Shown one piece after another: positions 1-8,565 of a stretch of DNA of 64,000 nucleotides (the stretch's first letter is position 1; every line of letters begins with the position of its first letter). The DNA is from Candidatus Phytoplasma australiense (GTDB lineage Bacteria; Bacillota_I; Bacilli_A; Acholeplasmatales; Acholeplasmataceae). The notes below the pieces were generated by a model. That model saw nothing but the letters and a program-made list of their open reading frames with translations, was not told the DNA's origin and searched no databases. The stretch is taken from assembly GCA_000069925.1 (NCBI GenBank), contig AM422018.1, positions 496,001 to 560,000 on the forward strand, in the 5' to 3' direction. A program made the position numbers and the translations under genes.

Positions 1-154
1 GATTTTAGATGTTTTAGGAATTGAACCTCAGTTTTTTCGTGCTGAAAAAAAAGATTTTGAAACTTATGTTAAATGGCAAGAAGCGAGACAAAATAAAGAT
101 TTTAAACAAGCAGATTTTTTAAGAAAAGAATTAATTGATAAAAATTTATTATAG
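1..154 (+). CDS. cysS: Cysteinyl-tRNA synthetase, C-terminal fragment
   Basis: The window opens inside a reading frame (frame 2) that runs to a TAG at 152-154. The 50 visible residues, including KWQEARQNKDFKQADFLRK, match the C-terminal helix typical of CysRS, where an (A/K)R..KD...AD.lR.eL pattern is conserved. CysRS charges tRNA-Cys in the cytoplasm. The catalytic domain lies upstream of the window, so only the family tail is seen. The nitroreductase gene starts 12 bases after the stop and is probably co-transcribed. Confidence 0.8.
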   Translation, partial: ILDVLGIEPQFFRAEKKDFETYVKWQEARQNKDFKQADFLRKELIDKNLL

Positions 155-166
155 AAAGAGCTTTTT

Positions 167-784
167 ATGAATAATATCTTAACATCGAGAAAAGCTGTTA
201 AAGTTTTTAAAAAAAATCATATTATTCCCCAAAATATTTTGGATCAAATTTTGACAGATACAATGAAAGCCCCTTCAACTTTTAATTTGCAACCTTGGCA
301 TTTTTTTGTGATAAATAGTGTATCAAGCAAAGACAAATTAAAGTCATGTTTATATGGCAATAAGAGCCAATTAGAAACAAGTTCAGCCATCATTTTAGTT
401 TCTGGTAATATACAGAAAAACGATACAAAAGAAGAAATTTTAAGAGAGTCTTTTGCTTTTCATAAAACACCTAAATTAATTCAACAACAATTATTATCTA
501 AAATTGATCTTTTATATCAAAAAAAACCTTACGAAGAAATCAAAAATGAAATTTTTTTAGAATGTGGTCTTGTTTCTTTGCAATTAATGTTAGTTGCAAA
601 AACTTATGGCTATGATACTTGCCCTATAGGTGGTTTTAATGATAAAATTATTAACCAAATTTTTAACATCGATAAAAAATTTATCCCCATTTTGTTGATA
701 GCTTTGGGGAAGTCATCAGAAGAAACACTTTTGCAATCGCCTTCTTTTAGATTATCTTTTGATAAAGTAACAACTTATTTATAA
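167..784 (+). CDS. Nitroreductase family protein (FMN-dependent)
   Basis: A 205-residue protein of typical nitroreductase-fold length. The N-terminal SRKAVKVFK followed by APSTFNLQPWHFFVI is the usual FMN-phosphate/isoalloxazine binding start (R..R.F, then APS..N.QPW). CPIGGFN near residue 160 matches the family GG(F/Y) segment. Such enzymes use NAD(P)H to reduce nitro compounds or quinones; the physiological substrate here is unknown. The start ATG follows AGAAAGAG, 12 bases after cysS. The gene ends at a strong hairpin terminator shared with the convergent operon. The family call is firm, the substrate is not. Confidence 0.85.
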   Translation: MNNILTSRKAVKVFKKNHIIPQNILDQILTDTMKAPSTFNLQPWHFFVINSVSSKDKLKSCLYGNKSQLETSSAIILVSGNIQKNDTKEEILRESFAFHKTPKLIQQQLLSKIDLLYQKKPYEEIKNEIFLECGLVSLQLMLVAKTYGYDTCPIGGFNDKIINQIFNIDKKFIPILLIALGKSSEETLLQSPSFRLSFDKVTTYL

Positions 785-790
785 TAAAAA

Positions 791-812
791 AACCAAGCAA
801 AAAAGCTTGGTT
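791..812. terminator. Bidirectional rho-independent terminator
   Basis: A perfect 8-bp stem (aaccaagc / gcttggtt) with an A6 loop, flanked by an A-run on the left and a T-run on the right. It can therefore stop transcription from both sides. It sits between the nitroreductase gene (+) and the end of the long minus-strand operon. Confidence 0.93.
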
Positions 813-818
813 TTTTTA

Positions 819-1163
819 TTATTCAAAAGATAAATATTTTTTTCTTAAAATATTATTTTTAGTAATAATTTTTCTTACTAAAGGATTTAATATATAACTG
901 TTGTATTTTTGATTATCAAGAATTTCTTTTATAAAAATAATATTTAAACTTAATAATTTTTTAGTAATATCGGCATCTTTTGTTAAGAAAAAAGGTTTTT
1001 CTTTTTCTTTGAAAAAACTTTTTAAGATTTCTTGTTCCAACTCGCCACAAAATATTAAGTAATTTTTAATTTTCTTTTTAATGTTTTTTTGATAAAAACA
1101 GTTCATTATTGTAAAAATAACAATAATGATAATTAAAACAAAAATAATATTTTTTGTATCCAT
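819..1163 (-). CDS. Hypothetical protein with one N-terminal membrane segment
   Basis: 114 residues, not recognised. Residues about 6-24 (IIFVLIIIIVIFTIMNCFY) form a single hydrophobic segment, followed by a lysine-rich stretch (QKNIKKKIKN). This suggests an N-terminally anchored protein, probably with a cytoplasmic C-terminal part by the positive-inside rule. It is the last gene of the alaS operon, directly before the terminator and 4 bases after yneF. The ORF is intact and has an operon position, so I treat it as real; no function can be inferred. Confidence 0.6.
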   Translation of the reverse strand: MDTKNIIFVLIIIIVIFTIMNCFYQKNIKKKIKNYLIFCGELEQEILKSFFKEKEKPFFLTKDADITKKLLSLNIIFIKEILDNQKYNSYILNPLVRKIITKNNILRKKYLSFE

Positions 1164-1167
1164 TTTT

Positions 1168-1374
1168 TTATCTAATCTGCTTCATACTATTGATAATTTG
1201 ACGAATTTGTTTTTCGGAAGGAGTTCTTCCCATTTGGCGAAACATTTCTTTGATTTGTCTTTCATTAATAGGAGGATTTTTTTGCAAATATTTCTTAAAC
1301 CAATAAAACATTAAAAAAGCTCCCAAAACCATTCCTATTAAAATTCCTAAAATCCAAATTACTAATTGTGGCAT
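1168..1374 (-). CDS. yneF: UPF0154 (YneF-like) small membrane protein
   Basis: 68 residues, the usual length of the UPF0154 family. There is one N-terminal membrane helix (about residues 5-26, with GILIGMVLGAF), then the conserved cytoplasmic tail NPPINERQIKEMFRQMGRTP and PSEKQIRQI. The family is widespread in Firmicutes and Mollicutes and its function is unknown. The ATG is preceded by AAGGAGT. It lies between rsmD and a hypothetical membrane protein in the same operon. Confidence 0.9.
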   Translation of the reverse strand: MPQLVIWILGILIGMVLGAFLMFYWFKKYLQKNPPINERQIKEMFRQMGRTPSEKQIRQIINSMKQIR

Positions 1375-1389
1375 TTTTTTACTCCTTTT

Positions 1390-1959
1390 TTAATTTTCAT
1401 CATTTTTTTGATAAAATTGTAGCTTTTTGCTACCATATTTTTTTTCTTTCGTTAAAATAAAATCTTTTATTTGTAAAGGTAAATGAACCTTATTATGTAA
1501 TTCACAAATAATTATGCTTTTCGGATGTGTTAATTCTTTTAAGTTTTCAAAAGCAGGCAAATATAAGTTTTTAAAATAAGGAGGATCTAAAATAACAAAA
1601 TCAAAAACAAAATCAAGTTTTTTTAATTTTTTTAAAGCCACTAAATAATGTAAACTCCAAATCACGCTTTCGATTGAATTAATTTTTAATTTTTGTTGAT
1701 TTTCTTTCAATGTTCGAAAAGCTTTAATTGAATAATCAACAAAAACAACTTGCCTTGCTTGTCTACTTAAAGCCTCAAAACCATAAGCTCCGTTGCCAGC
1801 AAATAAATCCAAAACTTTTGTATTTTTTATTGATTCTCCTAAAGTATTAAAAAGAGCTTCTTTAACTAAGGAATTAGTCGCTTTTGTTTTGGGAGATGAC
1901 ACTAATTTGATTTTATGACCTTTATATTTTCCGCTAATGATTTTAGTAGTTTTTGTCAT
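1390..1959 (-). CDS. rsmD: 16S rRNA guanine-N2 methyltransferase RsmD
   Basis: 189 residues of Rossmann-fold SAM methyltransferase. It shows ISGKYKGHKI at the start, the SAM-binding motif VLDLFAGNGAYGFEALSR near residues 49-66, an acidic VVFVD, and the catalytic motif VILDPPY near residue 122 (NPPY-type for exocyclic amine methylation). By family knowledge RsmD methylates G966 of 16S rRNA in the assembled small-subunit head. It overlaps yqeK by 4 bases, so translation is probably coupled. Confidence 0.92.
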   Translation of the reverse strand: MTKTTKIISGKYKGHKIKLVSSPKTKATNSLVKEALFNTLGESIKNTKVLDLFAGNGAYGFEALSRQARQVVFVDYSIKAFRTLKENQQKLKINSIESVIWSLHYLVALKKLKKLDFVFDFVILDPPYFKNLYLPAFENLKELTHPKSIIICELHNKVHLPLQIKDFILTKEKKYGSKKLQFYQKNDEN

Positions 1960-2534
1960 AATATCTTTCTTTTTTTAATGTCTTTTTTTAAAGATTCAAG
2001 AATTAATTGATAATTAGATGGAAGCGGATAACCTTTTTTTTGAAAAAATTCGAAATTATTTTTTAAAATTTCGTATGCAGCACGATGGATATCTAAATAG
2101 GCTAATTTTTCAAAATATAATTTTTGAGGAAAATTTCTTTTAGGCTCAATTTTGTCACTTATAAAAACAATTTTATCACAATAATTCATTTTGACATCAC
2201 CCCAAACATGTTTTTTAATGGCATTTAAAATAATTTTATTATTAATATTGAAATTTTGCTTTAAGCAATTAGCTGCTGATAAGGCATGAAAAATGGCTGG
2301 TGTATCTTGATATTTGGTGATGCTTGCTTTATTTAAGTAAATTCTTTGCTCTTCTAAAGAATCATTTTTATTATAATCATGAAACAAAGCAGCAATTTGA
2401 ATAGGTAACAAGGGTTTTTTATAGTGCCTTGCCATTTTGGTAGCAGTTCGATAAACTCTTAAAGAATGGGATAAACGTAATGGATGATTTTTTAATTTAT
2501 TTTCAACAGCTTGGCGAATTTTGATTAATAACAT
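1956..2534 (-). CDS. yqeK: HD-domain protein YqeK (Ap4A hydrolase family)
   Basis: 192 residues from the ATG at 2534, which lies 1 base after the yqeG stop; a TTG at 2558 would add 8 residues inside yqeG. HD-domain metal ligands are visible: RLSHSLRVYR, AALFHDYNKN (His-Asp pair), a later H with ILNAIKKHVWGD, and CDKIVFISDKIEPKR. YqeK proteins are symmetrical diadenosine-tetraphosphate hydrolases in Firmicutes. The usual neighbour nadD is absent; yqeG directly precedes it instead. The family is certain and the biochemical role is inferred from homologues. Confidence 0.88.
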   Translation of the reverse strand: MLLIKIRQAVENKLKNHPLRLSHSLRVYRTATKMARHYKKPLLPIQIAALFHDYNKNDSLEEQRIYLNKASITKYQDTPAIFHALSAANCLKQNFNINNKIILNAIKKHVWGDVKMNYCDKIVFISDKIEPKRNFPQKLYFEKLAYLDIHRAAYEILKNNFEFFQKKGYPLPSNYQLILESLKKDIKKRKIL

Positions 2535-2535
2535 C

Positions 2536-3090
2536 TTATTTTCTTTCAAAATGTTCAAATTTATTTTTCCATAGTGAATAATTTTCTTTTTTTATCTTTT
2601 TTAAAAATTTTTTTTCTCTGTAAAAGCGATTAAATTTAGTCCATAAATTTTCTTTTTGATAATTTAATGGTCTAACTAATAAAGAAGTAATTCCTGCATG
2701 ATTAGAACCATTAATATCTGTATGAAGTTGATCACCTATCATCATTACTTGAGAAGGTTCTAAATTAACTACTTTTAAAGCTTTTTGAAATGATATGATG
2801 GAAGGTTTTTTAATAAATAAATTTAAGTAAATGAAATGAAAGTTTTTTTTCAAAATTTTTTGTAACCGTTTATGGGAAGCGTTTGAAAGGATGATTATTT
2901 TAAAAGAAGATGAAATTAGATTTAAAAGTTTTTTAATGTCTTCATCTAATTCATCTTTTTTACAATCAACTAAAGTGTTATCTAAATCAAAAAACAAAGC
3001 TTTAATCCCTTTTTTTTGAAAAAAATCAAAAGGAATTTGGAAAACTGAAGGGAAATAATATTGAGGTATATATTTTTTTTTATTTAACAT
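2536..3090 (-). CDS. yqeG: YqeG family HAD IIIA-type phosphatase
   Basis: 184 residues. HAD motif I is FFDLDNTLVD near residue 34, motif II is IIILSNAS, and motif III/IV is MMIGDQLHTDINGSNHAG near residue 117. This arrangement, with the short tail LLVRPL, is the YqeG subfamily (phosphatidylglycerophosphatase GEP4-like). Its substrate in bacteria is not settled, and a lipid or nucleotide phosphate is possible. It overlaps the end of greA by 11 bases and is followed immediately by yqeK. Confidence 0.88.
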   Translation of the reverse strand: MLNKKKYIPQYYFPSVFQIPFDFFQKKGIKALFFDLDNTLVDCKKDELDEDIKKLLNLISSSFKIIILSNASHKRLQKILKKNFHFIYLNLFIKKPSIISFQKALKVVNLEPSQVMMIGDQLHTDINGSNHAGITSLLVRPLNYQKENLWTKFNRFYREKKFLKKIKKENYSLWKNKFEHFERK

Positions 3091-3550
3091 CTAAAATTTT
3101 TACCTTAAATTTCGTACCCGTTTCGCTAGTTATAAAGACAACATCTCCTATCTCATGTCCCTTAATTTTTTTTCCTAAAGGGGATTCAATAGAGATTTTA
3201 TTACTGAATGGATCTGATTCCAAAGTACTTACTAATTCAAATTCTTCTTCAGTTCCTGAATTAAGCATTTTTAAAGATACTTTTTTTCCAATATTTATTT
3301 CTTTATCTTTAGAAACTTTTACAACACGAACATTTTTTAAAATATTTTGAATTTCTGTAATGCGATATTCAATTAAAGCCTGTTCGTTACGCGCAGCGTC
3401 GTAATCGGCATTTTCTGATAAATCTCCTTGTTCGCGCGCTTCTTTTAAAGCTTCTAAATTTTCTTTTCTTTTAACTTCTTTTAAAAAAGTCAATTCTTTT
3501 TTTAATTTTAAAATTCCTGGTTGGGTTAGTTCATAAATTTTATTTTTCAT
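3080..3550 (-). CDS. greA: Transcription elongation factor GreA
   Basis: 156 residues, the standard GreA length. The N-terminal coiled coil contains ALKEAREQGDLSENADYDAA (the tip acidic D..E/NADYDAA residues that enter the RNA polymerase secondary channel). The C-terminal FKBP-like domain ends with SPLGKKIKGHEIGDVV. GreA stimulates transcript cleavage by backtracked RNA polymerase. The ATG follows AAGG. The gene sits between trmR and yqeG in the operon. Confidence 0.95.
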   Translation of the reverse strand: MKNKIYELTQPGILKLKKELTFLKEVKRKENLEALKEAREQGDLSENADYDAARNEQALIEYRITEIQNILKNVRVVKVSKDKEINIGKKVSLKMLNSGTEEEFELVSTLESDPFSNKISIESPLGKKIKGHEIGDVVFITSETGTKFKVKILDVK

Positions 3551-3565
3551 AAAAAACCTTTTCTT

Positions 3566-4165
3566 TTAATTTATTTTTATTTTATCTGTTATTTTATAAG
3601 AAATACTTAAACCATCATCAATATTTTTAAAAACAGTTTGAAAATCTGGATGGTTTTGCAAAAATATTTCGAAATCCTGCATTTTTTTGAAAATACCTTT
3701 TTGTTTTGCAGTGTTTTTTTCATTTCGAAAACAACTTAAATGCAAATTATCACAAATAATTATCCCTTGAGGATTAAGTAAAGAACAAAATTTAACAAAT
3801 ATTTTTTTATATTGAGCTTTTGCAGCATCAATAAAAATCAAATCATATTTTTTTAATTTATTGATTGGATAAATTAAGGCTTCTGTCCAAATGACATTGA
3901 TTTTAAAAGGAGTTTTTTGAAGAAAGTTTTTAGCTAAATGATAATTCAGATAATCTCTTTCCAAAGTATCTATTTGAGTGTTTTCAAAACTCATCGACAA
4001 AGTGCTATAACCAATAGCGGTTCCTATTTCTAAAATATTTTGTATTTTAAATTGGTTAATTATTTGGAGTAAAAAATCTAGGCTTTTATTTTTGATTATA
4101 GGGATATTGTTTTCTTGGGCGTATTTTTTTAATTTTTGCAAATATTTTTCTTTATGAAACATCAT
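3566..4165 (-). CDS. trmR: SAM-dependent O-methyltransferase, YrrM/TrmR type
   Basis: 199 residues. The SAM site is ILEIGTAIGYSTLSM near residue 40, followed by IDTLERD and the metal-coordinating segment DLIFIDAAKAQYKKIF, then IICDNLH (the second D/N metal ligand pair). This is the COMT-like class I family. The Bacillus homologue TrmR (YrrM) methylates 5-hydroxyuridine at tRNA position 34. The ruvX neighbourhood matches the Bacillus alaS-yrrK-yrrM region, which supports TrmR rather than another catechol-type enzyme. It overlaps ruvX by 14 bases. Confidence 0.85.
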   Translation of the reverse strand: MMFHKEKYLQKLKKYAQENNIPIIKNKSLDFLLQIINQFKIQNILEIGTAIGYSTLSMSFENTQIDTLERDYLNYHLAKNFLQKTPFKINVIWTEALIYPINKLKKYDLIFIDAAKAQYKKIFVKFCSLLNPQGIIICDNLHLSCFRNEKNTAKQKGIFKKMQDFEIFLQNHPDFQTVFKNIDDGLSISYKITDKIKIN

Positions 4166-4604
4166 TGATCTCTTTAAAATCTAGATAATTTTGTAAAATA
4201 ATAGTAGCTGCAATGACATCTTTAAGTGTTTTTATTTTCTTTTTCTTTTTGTTATTTTGTCTTAAAATTTTGATGGATTGAACAGTTGATAAACGTTCAT
4301 CCCATAAAATAACTTTGACTAGGGGAAAATTTGTTTCAAGTATTTCTTTAAATTTAATGCTTATTTGGGCTTTGATTCCTATATCATTATTCATATGTTT
4401 GGGATATCCTAAAATAATTGTTTTAATTTTATAATAATCAATAATTTCTTTTAAAGGTTTGATTAATTGTTTATATTGATTGACAGGAAAAAAAAGAGTT
4501 TTTAATTTTTGAGCGATAATTCCTGTTTCGGATAGTGCGATTCCCAGGGTTTTTTCGCCTAAATCCAGACCCAAATAAGAATTACAATGATTTACATTAA
4601 TAAT
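4152..4604 (-). CDS. ruvX: Putative pre-16S rRNA nuclease / Holliday junction resolvase YqgF (RuvX)
   Basis: RNase H-fold protein with GLDLGEKTLGIALS at the start, TIILGYPKHMN in the middle, and VILWDERLST near residue 103, the three acidic-residue segments of the YqgF family. The start is uncertain. No in-frame ATG exists upstream of GLDLGE. A TTG at 4574 lacks a ribosome site, whereas an in-frame ATT at 4602-4604 sits 6 bases after AAGGAG (4612-4617) and adds 10 residues ending NSYL, giving a family-like 'ylGLDlG' start. I therefore choose ATT. The ribosome site begins right after the alaS stop. Confidence 0.8.
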   Translation of the reverse strand: MINVNHCNSYLGLDLGEKTLGIALSETGIIAQKLKTLFFPVNQYKQLIKPLKEIIDYYKIKTIILGYPKHMNNDIGIKAQISIKFKEILETNFPLVKVILWDERLSTVQSIKILRQNNKKKKKIKTLKDVIAATIILQNYLDFKEINDVS

Positions 4605-4618
4605 AAAAAACTCCTTCT

Positions 4619-7210
4619 CTAAGCAACTTTAAATTTATATTTTAAGGTTTTAATTGTTTGCTTGATGGTTTGAGTTGTTTTGGAACCTCCTTGCGCTAAA
4701 AAAGCATTTCCGCCGCCAGAACCTAAAGCTAATGAAGAAATTTCTTTCACTAATTTTCCTGCATGCCAAGTTTTGCTTTTGCACAAGAAAACAACTTTAG
4801 AAAGATTTAATTGGCAAATAAATAAAATGTCAATTTTTAAAGTATCAAAAATATTATCCATAAAACATTTTAAAACTTCCATGTTTATATCTTCTTCAAT
4901 GATAATTAACGTTTCTTTGGAAATTTTTTCAGGCAAAAACTTATCTTTTTCTTGAATCATTTTTTTGCAACGATACTCTAAGTCTTTTTTTTCACAAATA
5001 AATATTTGTTTTTGTAATTCTTTGAGATAGTTTTGATAATCAAGAATATCTTGATAACTTTGATTAATTTGTGGAACAGGAAGAGCTTCAAAAAAGAGCT
5101 TTTTTGTTTGTGCTTTTTGTATCAATTGTTTTACTGTCAATTGATAAGGTTTTAATTTATCAACTAAAGCAGTTTTGATGTTATTGCCGCAAACTGCTTC
5201 GATTCGATAAATTCCTGAGCTGATGGTTTCATAAGATAAGATAACGAATTTTTCTAAATTTTTAGTTTCTGAAGCATGAGTTCCGCCACATAAATCAATT
5301 GAAAAATCATTCCCTATTCTTACTATTCTCACTTCGTCTTTGTATTTTGCTTTAGGATTTTTGCTCAAAATATCGCTATAATTTTCTTTCGCTTCTTGTG
5401 TTGGAATCTTTTGGATTTCAACAGATAAATTTTTTTTAATTAAACCGTTGATTTCTTTTTCGATTTTAATTAATTTTTCGGGGGTTAATTTTTCAAAGTG
5501 ATTGAAATCATAACGCAAAGAATTATATCCAACCGATGAACCTTGTTTTTCTAAGTGACTTCCTAGTTCATTTTGTAAAACAGTTTCTAAAAGATGTGTT
5601 GCTGTATGATGATAAGAAATTTGATCCCTTACTTTTTTATCTATTTGAGCAAAAACCTCTTGTCCTTCATAAAAAGATCCTTCTATTTGGTGCAAATGTT
5701 GCCCGTTTGGTAATTTAGTAATATTTTTTACTTTTTTTCCATCAATAAAACCTTCATCAGCTATTTGTCCTCCCATAGGTGCATAAAATGGGGTTTGCGC
5801 CAAAACTATTCCTTTATCAAAAACCTTAATTACTTTAGTTTTAAGAGCAAAATTATTATAACCTAAAAATTCACTTTTTTCACGAAAATTTAAAAATTTT
5901 TCTTCTTGCTGATTCATTTTGGAAATAAAAATATGATTTTTTTGTGAAATTTGTCGGTGTTTTTCCAATAAGAATTTAAATCCCTTGTAATCAACAGAAA
6001 CATTGTTGATTTTAGCATAATCTATAATTACATCTTCAGGAATACCGTAAGTATCATATAATTTAAAAAAATTTATTCCTGATAAACTTTTTTTCTTAGC
6101 ATAATAAAGAAATTTAGCTTCTGCAGTTTTTAAAGTTTCTAAAAAAACATGTTCTTGCTTAAGCAAAATATCTTTAATATAATTTTTATTTTTAGTTAAT
6201 TCAGGATAAAAATCTTGCATCATATTAATTGTTGGATCCACTAAATTATGTAAAAAAGGTTGATTAAAATTAAGTTTTTTTCCTTGAATGAATGATCTTC
6301 TTAAAAGTTTTTTTAAAACATAACCTCTTTTTTCGTTGGTCAAAGTCGCTCCATCATTAATGGCAAAAACAAGTGTTTTTAAGTGATCTGCAATTATTTT
6401 AAAAGCTTTAGGGCTTTGGTGGTAAGGGATTTGAGATAGTTTTGCTATTGATTTAATTAAAGGAAAAAAAAGATCAGTTTCAAAATTATTATCAGCTTCT
6501 TGCAGAATTGCTGCCAAACGTTCAAGGCCTGCCCCTGTATCAATATTTTTATTTGGAAGTTCTTGGTATTGTTCGATAGAAAGTTTCGGATCGCAATTAT
6601 ATTGAGAAAAAACAATATTCCAAATTTCAATAAAACGATTATTTTCTAAATCTTCAATAATTAATTCTTTATTGCGTTTGTCATATTTTTCGCCTCTATC
6701 GAAAAAAATTTCTGTACAAGGACCAGAAGGGCCTGGACCAATTTGCCAAAAATTACTTTTTAAAGGAATAAGTCTATCTTTTCGTATCCCTAATTCTAAC
6801 CAATATTTATATGTATCTTTGTCTGTGGGATAATAGGTGATATATAATTTATCCAAAGGAAAGGAAAACCATTTGGAAGAGGTTAATAATTCATAGGCGT
6901 AATGGATGGCTTCTTTTTTAAAATAATCACCGATTGAAAAATTGCCTAACATTTCAAAAAAAGTATGATGGCGTGCAGTTTCTCCAACATTTTCGATATC
7001 ATTAGTGCGAATGCATTTTTGAACATTGACAATTTTTTTGCAAAGTGGGGTTTGGCTACCATCGAAGTATTTTTTTAAAGGTGTAACACCTGCGTTAACC
7101 CATAATAAAGTAGGATCTTGATGAGGAATTAAAGAAAATGATTTTTCTATATGATGACCTTTGCTAGAAAAAAAATCAAGCCACATTTTTCTAATTGCAA
7201 AAGATTTCAT
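4619..7210 (-). CDS. alaS: Alanyl-tRNA synthetase
   Basis: 863 residues, full length. The class II catalytic domain begins FAIRKMWLDFFSSKGH with ETARHHTFFEMLGNFSIGDY near residue 85. The editing domain zinc ligands appear as HHTATHLL near residue 530 and CGGTHASET near residue 640. The C-terminal C-Ala domain includes GSGGGNAFLAQGGS. It charges tRNA-Ala and removes mis-attached Ser/Gly. The ATG follows AAGGAG. It is the first gene of the nine-gene minus operon. A TATAAT (minus strand, 7261-7266) lies about 50 bases upstream with no convincing -35. Confidence 0.97.
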   Translation of the reverse strand: MKSFAIRKMWLDFFSSKGHHIEKSFSLIPHQDPTLLWVNAGVTPLKKYFDGSQTPLCKKIVNVQKCIRTNDIENVGETARHHTFFEMLGNFSIGDYFKKEAIHYAYELLTSSKWFSFPLDKLYITYYPTDKDTYKYWLELGIRKDRLIPLKSNFWQIGPGPSGPCTEIFFDRGEKYDKRNKELIIEDLENNRFIEIWNIVFSQYNCDPKLSIEQYQELPNKNIDTGAGLERLAAILQEADNNFETDLFFPLIKSIAKLSQIPYHQSPKAFKIIADHLKTLVFAINDGATLTNEKRGYVLKKLLRRSFIQGKKLNFNQPFLHNLVDPTINMMQDFYPELTKNKNYIKDILLKQEHVFLETLKTAEAKFLYYAKKKSLSGINFFKLYDTYGIPEDVIIDYAKINNVSVDYKGFKFLLEKHRQISQKNHIFISKMNQQEEKFLNFREKSEFLGYNNFALKTKVIKVFDKGIVLAQTPFYAPMGGQIADEGFIDGKKVKNITKLPNGQHLHQIEGSFYEGQEVFAQIDKKVRDQISYHHTATHLLETVLQNELGSHLEKQGSSVGYNSLRYDFNHFEKLTPEKLIKIEKEINGLIKKNLSVEIQKIPTQEAKENYSDILSKNPKAKYKDEVRIVRIGNDFSIDLCGGTHASETKNLEKFVILSYETISSGIYRIEAVCGNNIKTALVDKLKPYQLTVKQLIQKAQTKKLFFEALPVPQINQSYQDILDYQNYLKELQKQIFICEKKDLEYRCKKMIQEKDKFLPEKISKETLIIIEEDINMEVLKCFMDNIFDTLKIDILFICQLNLSKVVFLCKSKTWHAGKLVKEISSLALGSGGGNAFLAQGGSKTTQTIKQTIKTLKYKFKVA

Positions 7211-7458
7211 GAATTTATTAACTCCTTTTTAATTTTGAATGATTGTATTTTAGACATTTATTATAAAAAAACAAACCATAATTACTTTAACTTTTTTTAT
7301 ATAACTTTTCATAATTACTTTAAAAATCTTGATATTGTTTTCTTTTTTTTTAATGCTTTTTATTTCTTTAATGATTCTTTGTTTTTTAAATGATATTTTT
7401 TTAAATAAAACAAGAAGTTATTCTTTATTATTATTTTTTTTTAATAAATGCTAAATTT

Positions 7459-7488
7459 TAAAATAAAAAGACCATTTTATAAATGGTC
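7459..7488 (-). terminator. Rho-independent terminator after gapA
   Basis: A perfect 8-bp stem (gaccattt / aaatggtc, 7470-7477 and 7481-7488) with a 3-base loop. On the minus strand it is followed by TTTTTATTTT. It lies 12 bases beyond the gapA stop and closes the glycolytic operon. The roughly 250 bases from here to alaS are T-rich; apart from a possible alaS -10 I see nothing in them. Confidence 0.9.
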
Positions 7489-7500
7489 CTTTAAAATAAA

Positions 7501-8508
7501 CTAATTTAAACTTGCTATTTTATGCAGTAATCTCACTAACTGATTAACATAACTCATTTCATTGTCGTACCAAGACATTAATTTAATAAATCTTGGGTTT
7601 TCTTTTAATATTTGCAAAGTATTTGAATCATATAAAGAACCATAGGTAGTCCCTATAACATCTGATGATACAATTGGATCTGTCACATAAGCTAATGTTT
7701 CGTTAGCGCCTTTTTGAAAAGCTTCATTAATTTCTGTTTCTGATACTTCTTGATTTAATTCAGCTGTTAAATCAACCAAAGAACCGGTAATAGTAGGAAC
7801 TCTTACTGCTGTTCCATCTAATTTCCCTTTTAATTCAGGAAGAACTAAACCAATAGCTCTGGCAGCTCCGGTTGAGCTTGGAACCATATTAAAGGCTGCT
7901 GCTCTTCCGCGACGAGTCCAAATACCTTTAGGGTGATTTTGGTCTATTAAACTTTGATCACTTGTATAACTATGAACAGTGGTCATAAAAGCTTGTTTAA
8001 TACCGAAATTATCATTTAAAATTTTGACAATTGGCGCTAAACAGTTAGTAGTACATGATGCTCCACTAACAATAATATCATTTTCATTTAAAGTATGATC
8101 GTTAACGTTATAAACAATAGTTTTAACATCTCCTGTCGCAGGAGCACTAATTAAAACTTTGCGAGCGCCTGCTTTTAAATGTAAGGATGCCTTTTCTTTA
8201 TCGGTGAAAAAACCTGTACATTCCAAAACAATATCAACCCCTAATTCTTTCCAAGGCAAATCTTGGGGGTTTTTTTCTTGAAAAACAGGAATTTGTTCAC
8301 CTTTAACTATTAAATTTTTTCCTTCAAAACTAACAGCATCAACTTCATAAGGTCTTTGTATACTATCATATTTAAGCAAATAAGAAATAGTTTCTAAAGA
8401 TGATAAATCATTAATTGCTACTACTTGAAATTTAGGATTTCCAAAAATAAGACGGAATGCTAATTTTCCGATGCGGCCAAAACCATTAATTGCTACTCTA
8501 ACTTTCAT
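7501..8508 (-). CDS. gapA: Glyceraldehyde-3-phosphate dehydrogenase
   Basis: 335 residues. The NAD-binding start is VAINGFGRIGKLAFR. The catalytic cysteine lies in SGASCTTNCLAP near residue 150, the active-site His in TTVHSYTSDQ, and WYDNEMSYV in the C-terminal part. The enzyme makes 1,3-bisphosphoglycerate with NADH. It is the last gene of the tpiA-HAD-fba-pgk-gapA operon. Having gapA and pgk together supplies substrate-level ATP, which matters in an organism lacking ATP synthase (known for phytoplasmas; not visible here). Confidence 0.97.
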   Translation of the reverse strand: MKVRVAINGFGRIGKLAFRLIFGNPKFQVVAINDLSSLETISYLLKYDSIQRPYEVDAVSFEGKNLIVKGEQIPVFQEKNPQDLPWKELGVDIVLECTGFFTDKEKASLHLKAGARKVLISAPATGDVKTIVYNVNDHTLNENDIIVSGASCTTNCLAPIVKILNDNFGIKQAFMTTVHSYTSDQSLIDQNHPKGIWTRRGRAAAFNMVPSSTGAARAIGLVLPELKGKLDGTAVRVPTITGSLVDLTAELNQEVSETEINEAFQKGANETLAYVTDPIVSSDVIGTTYGSLYDSNTLQILKENPRFIKLMSWYDNEMSYVNQLVRLLHKIASLN

Positions 8509-8565
8509 AATTATTAAAACCTCTTTTTTTTATTTTTTTATTTAATTATTTTTTTTGATAAAAAA

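Noticed and set aside
7151-7393. Plus-strand open frame over the alaS start and upstream region
   Set aside because: Phe/Asn-rich translation of T-rich DNA, overlapping a certain start codon; composition artefact.
7211-7458. T-box or riboswitch upstream of alaS
   Set aside because: No specifier stem, no conserved T-box sequence and no terminator/antiterminator pair on the alaS side; just T-rich sequence.
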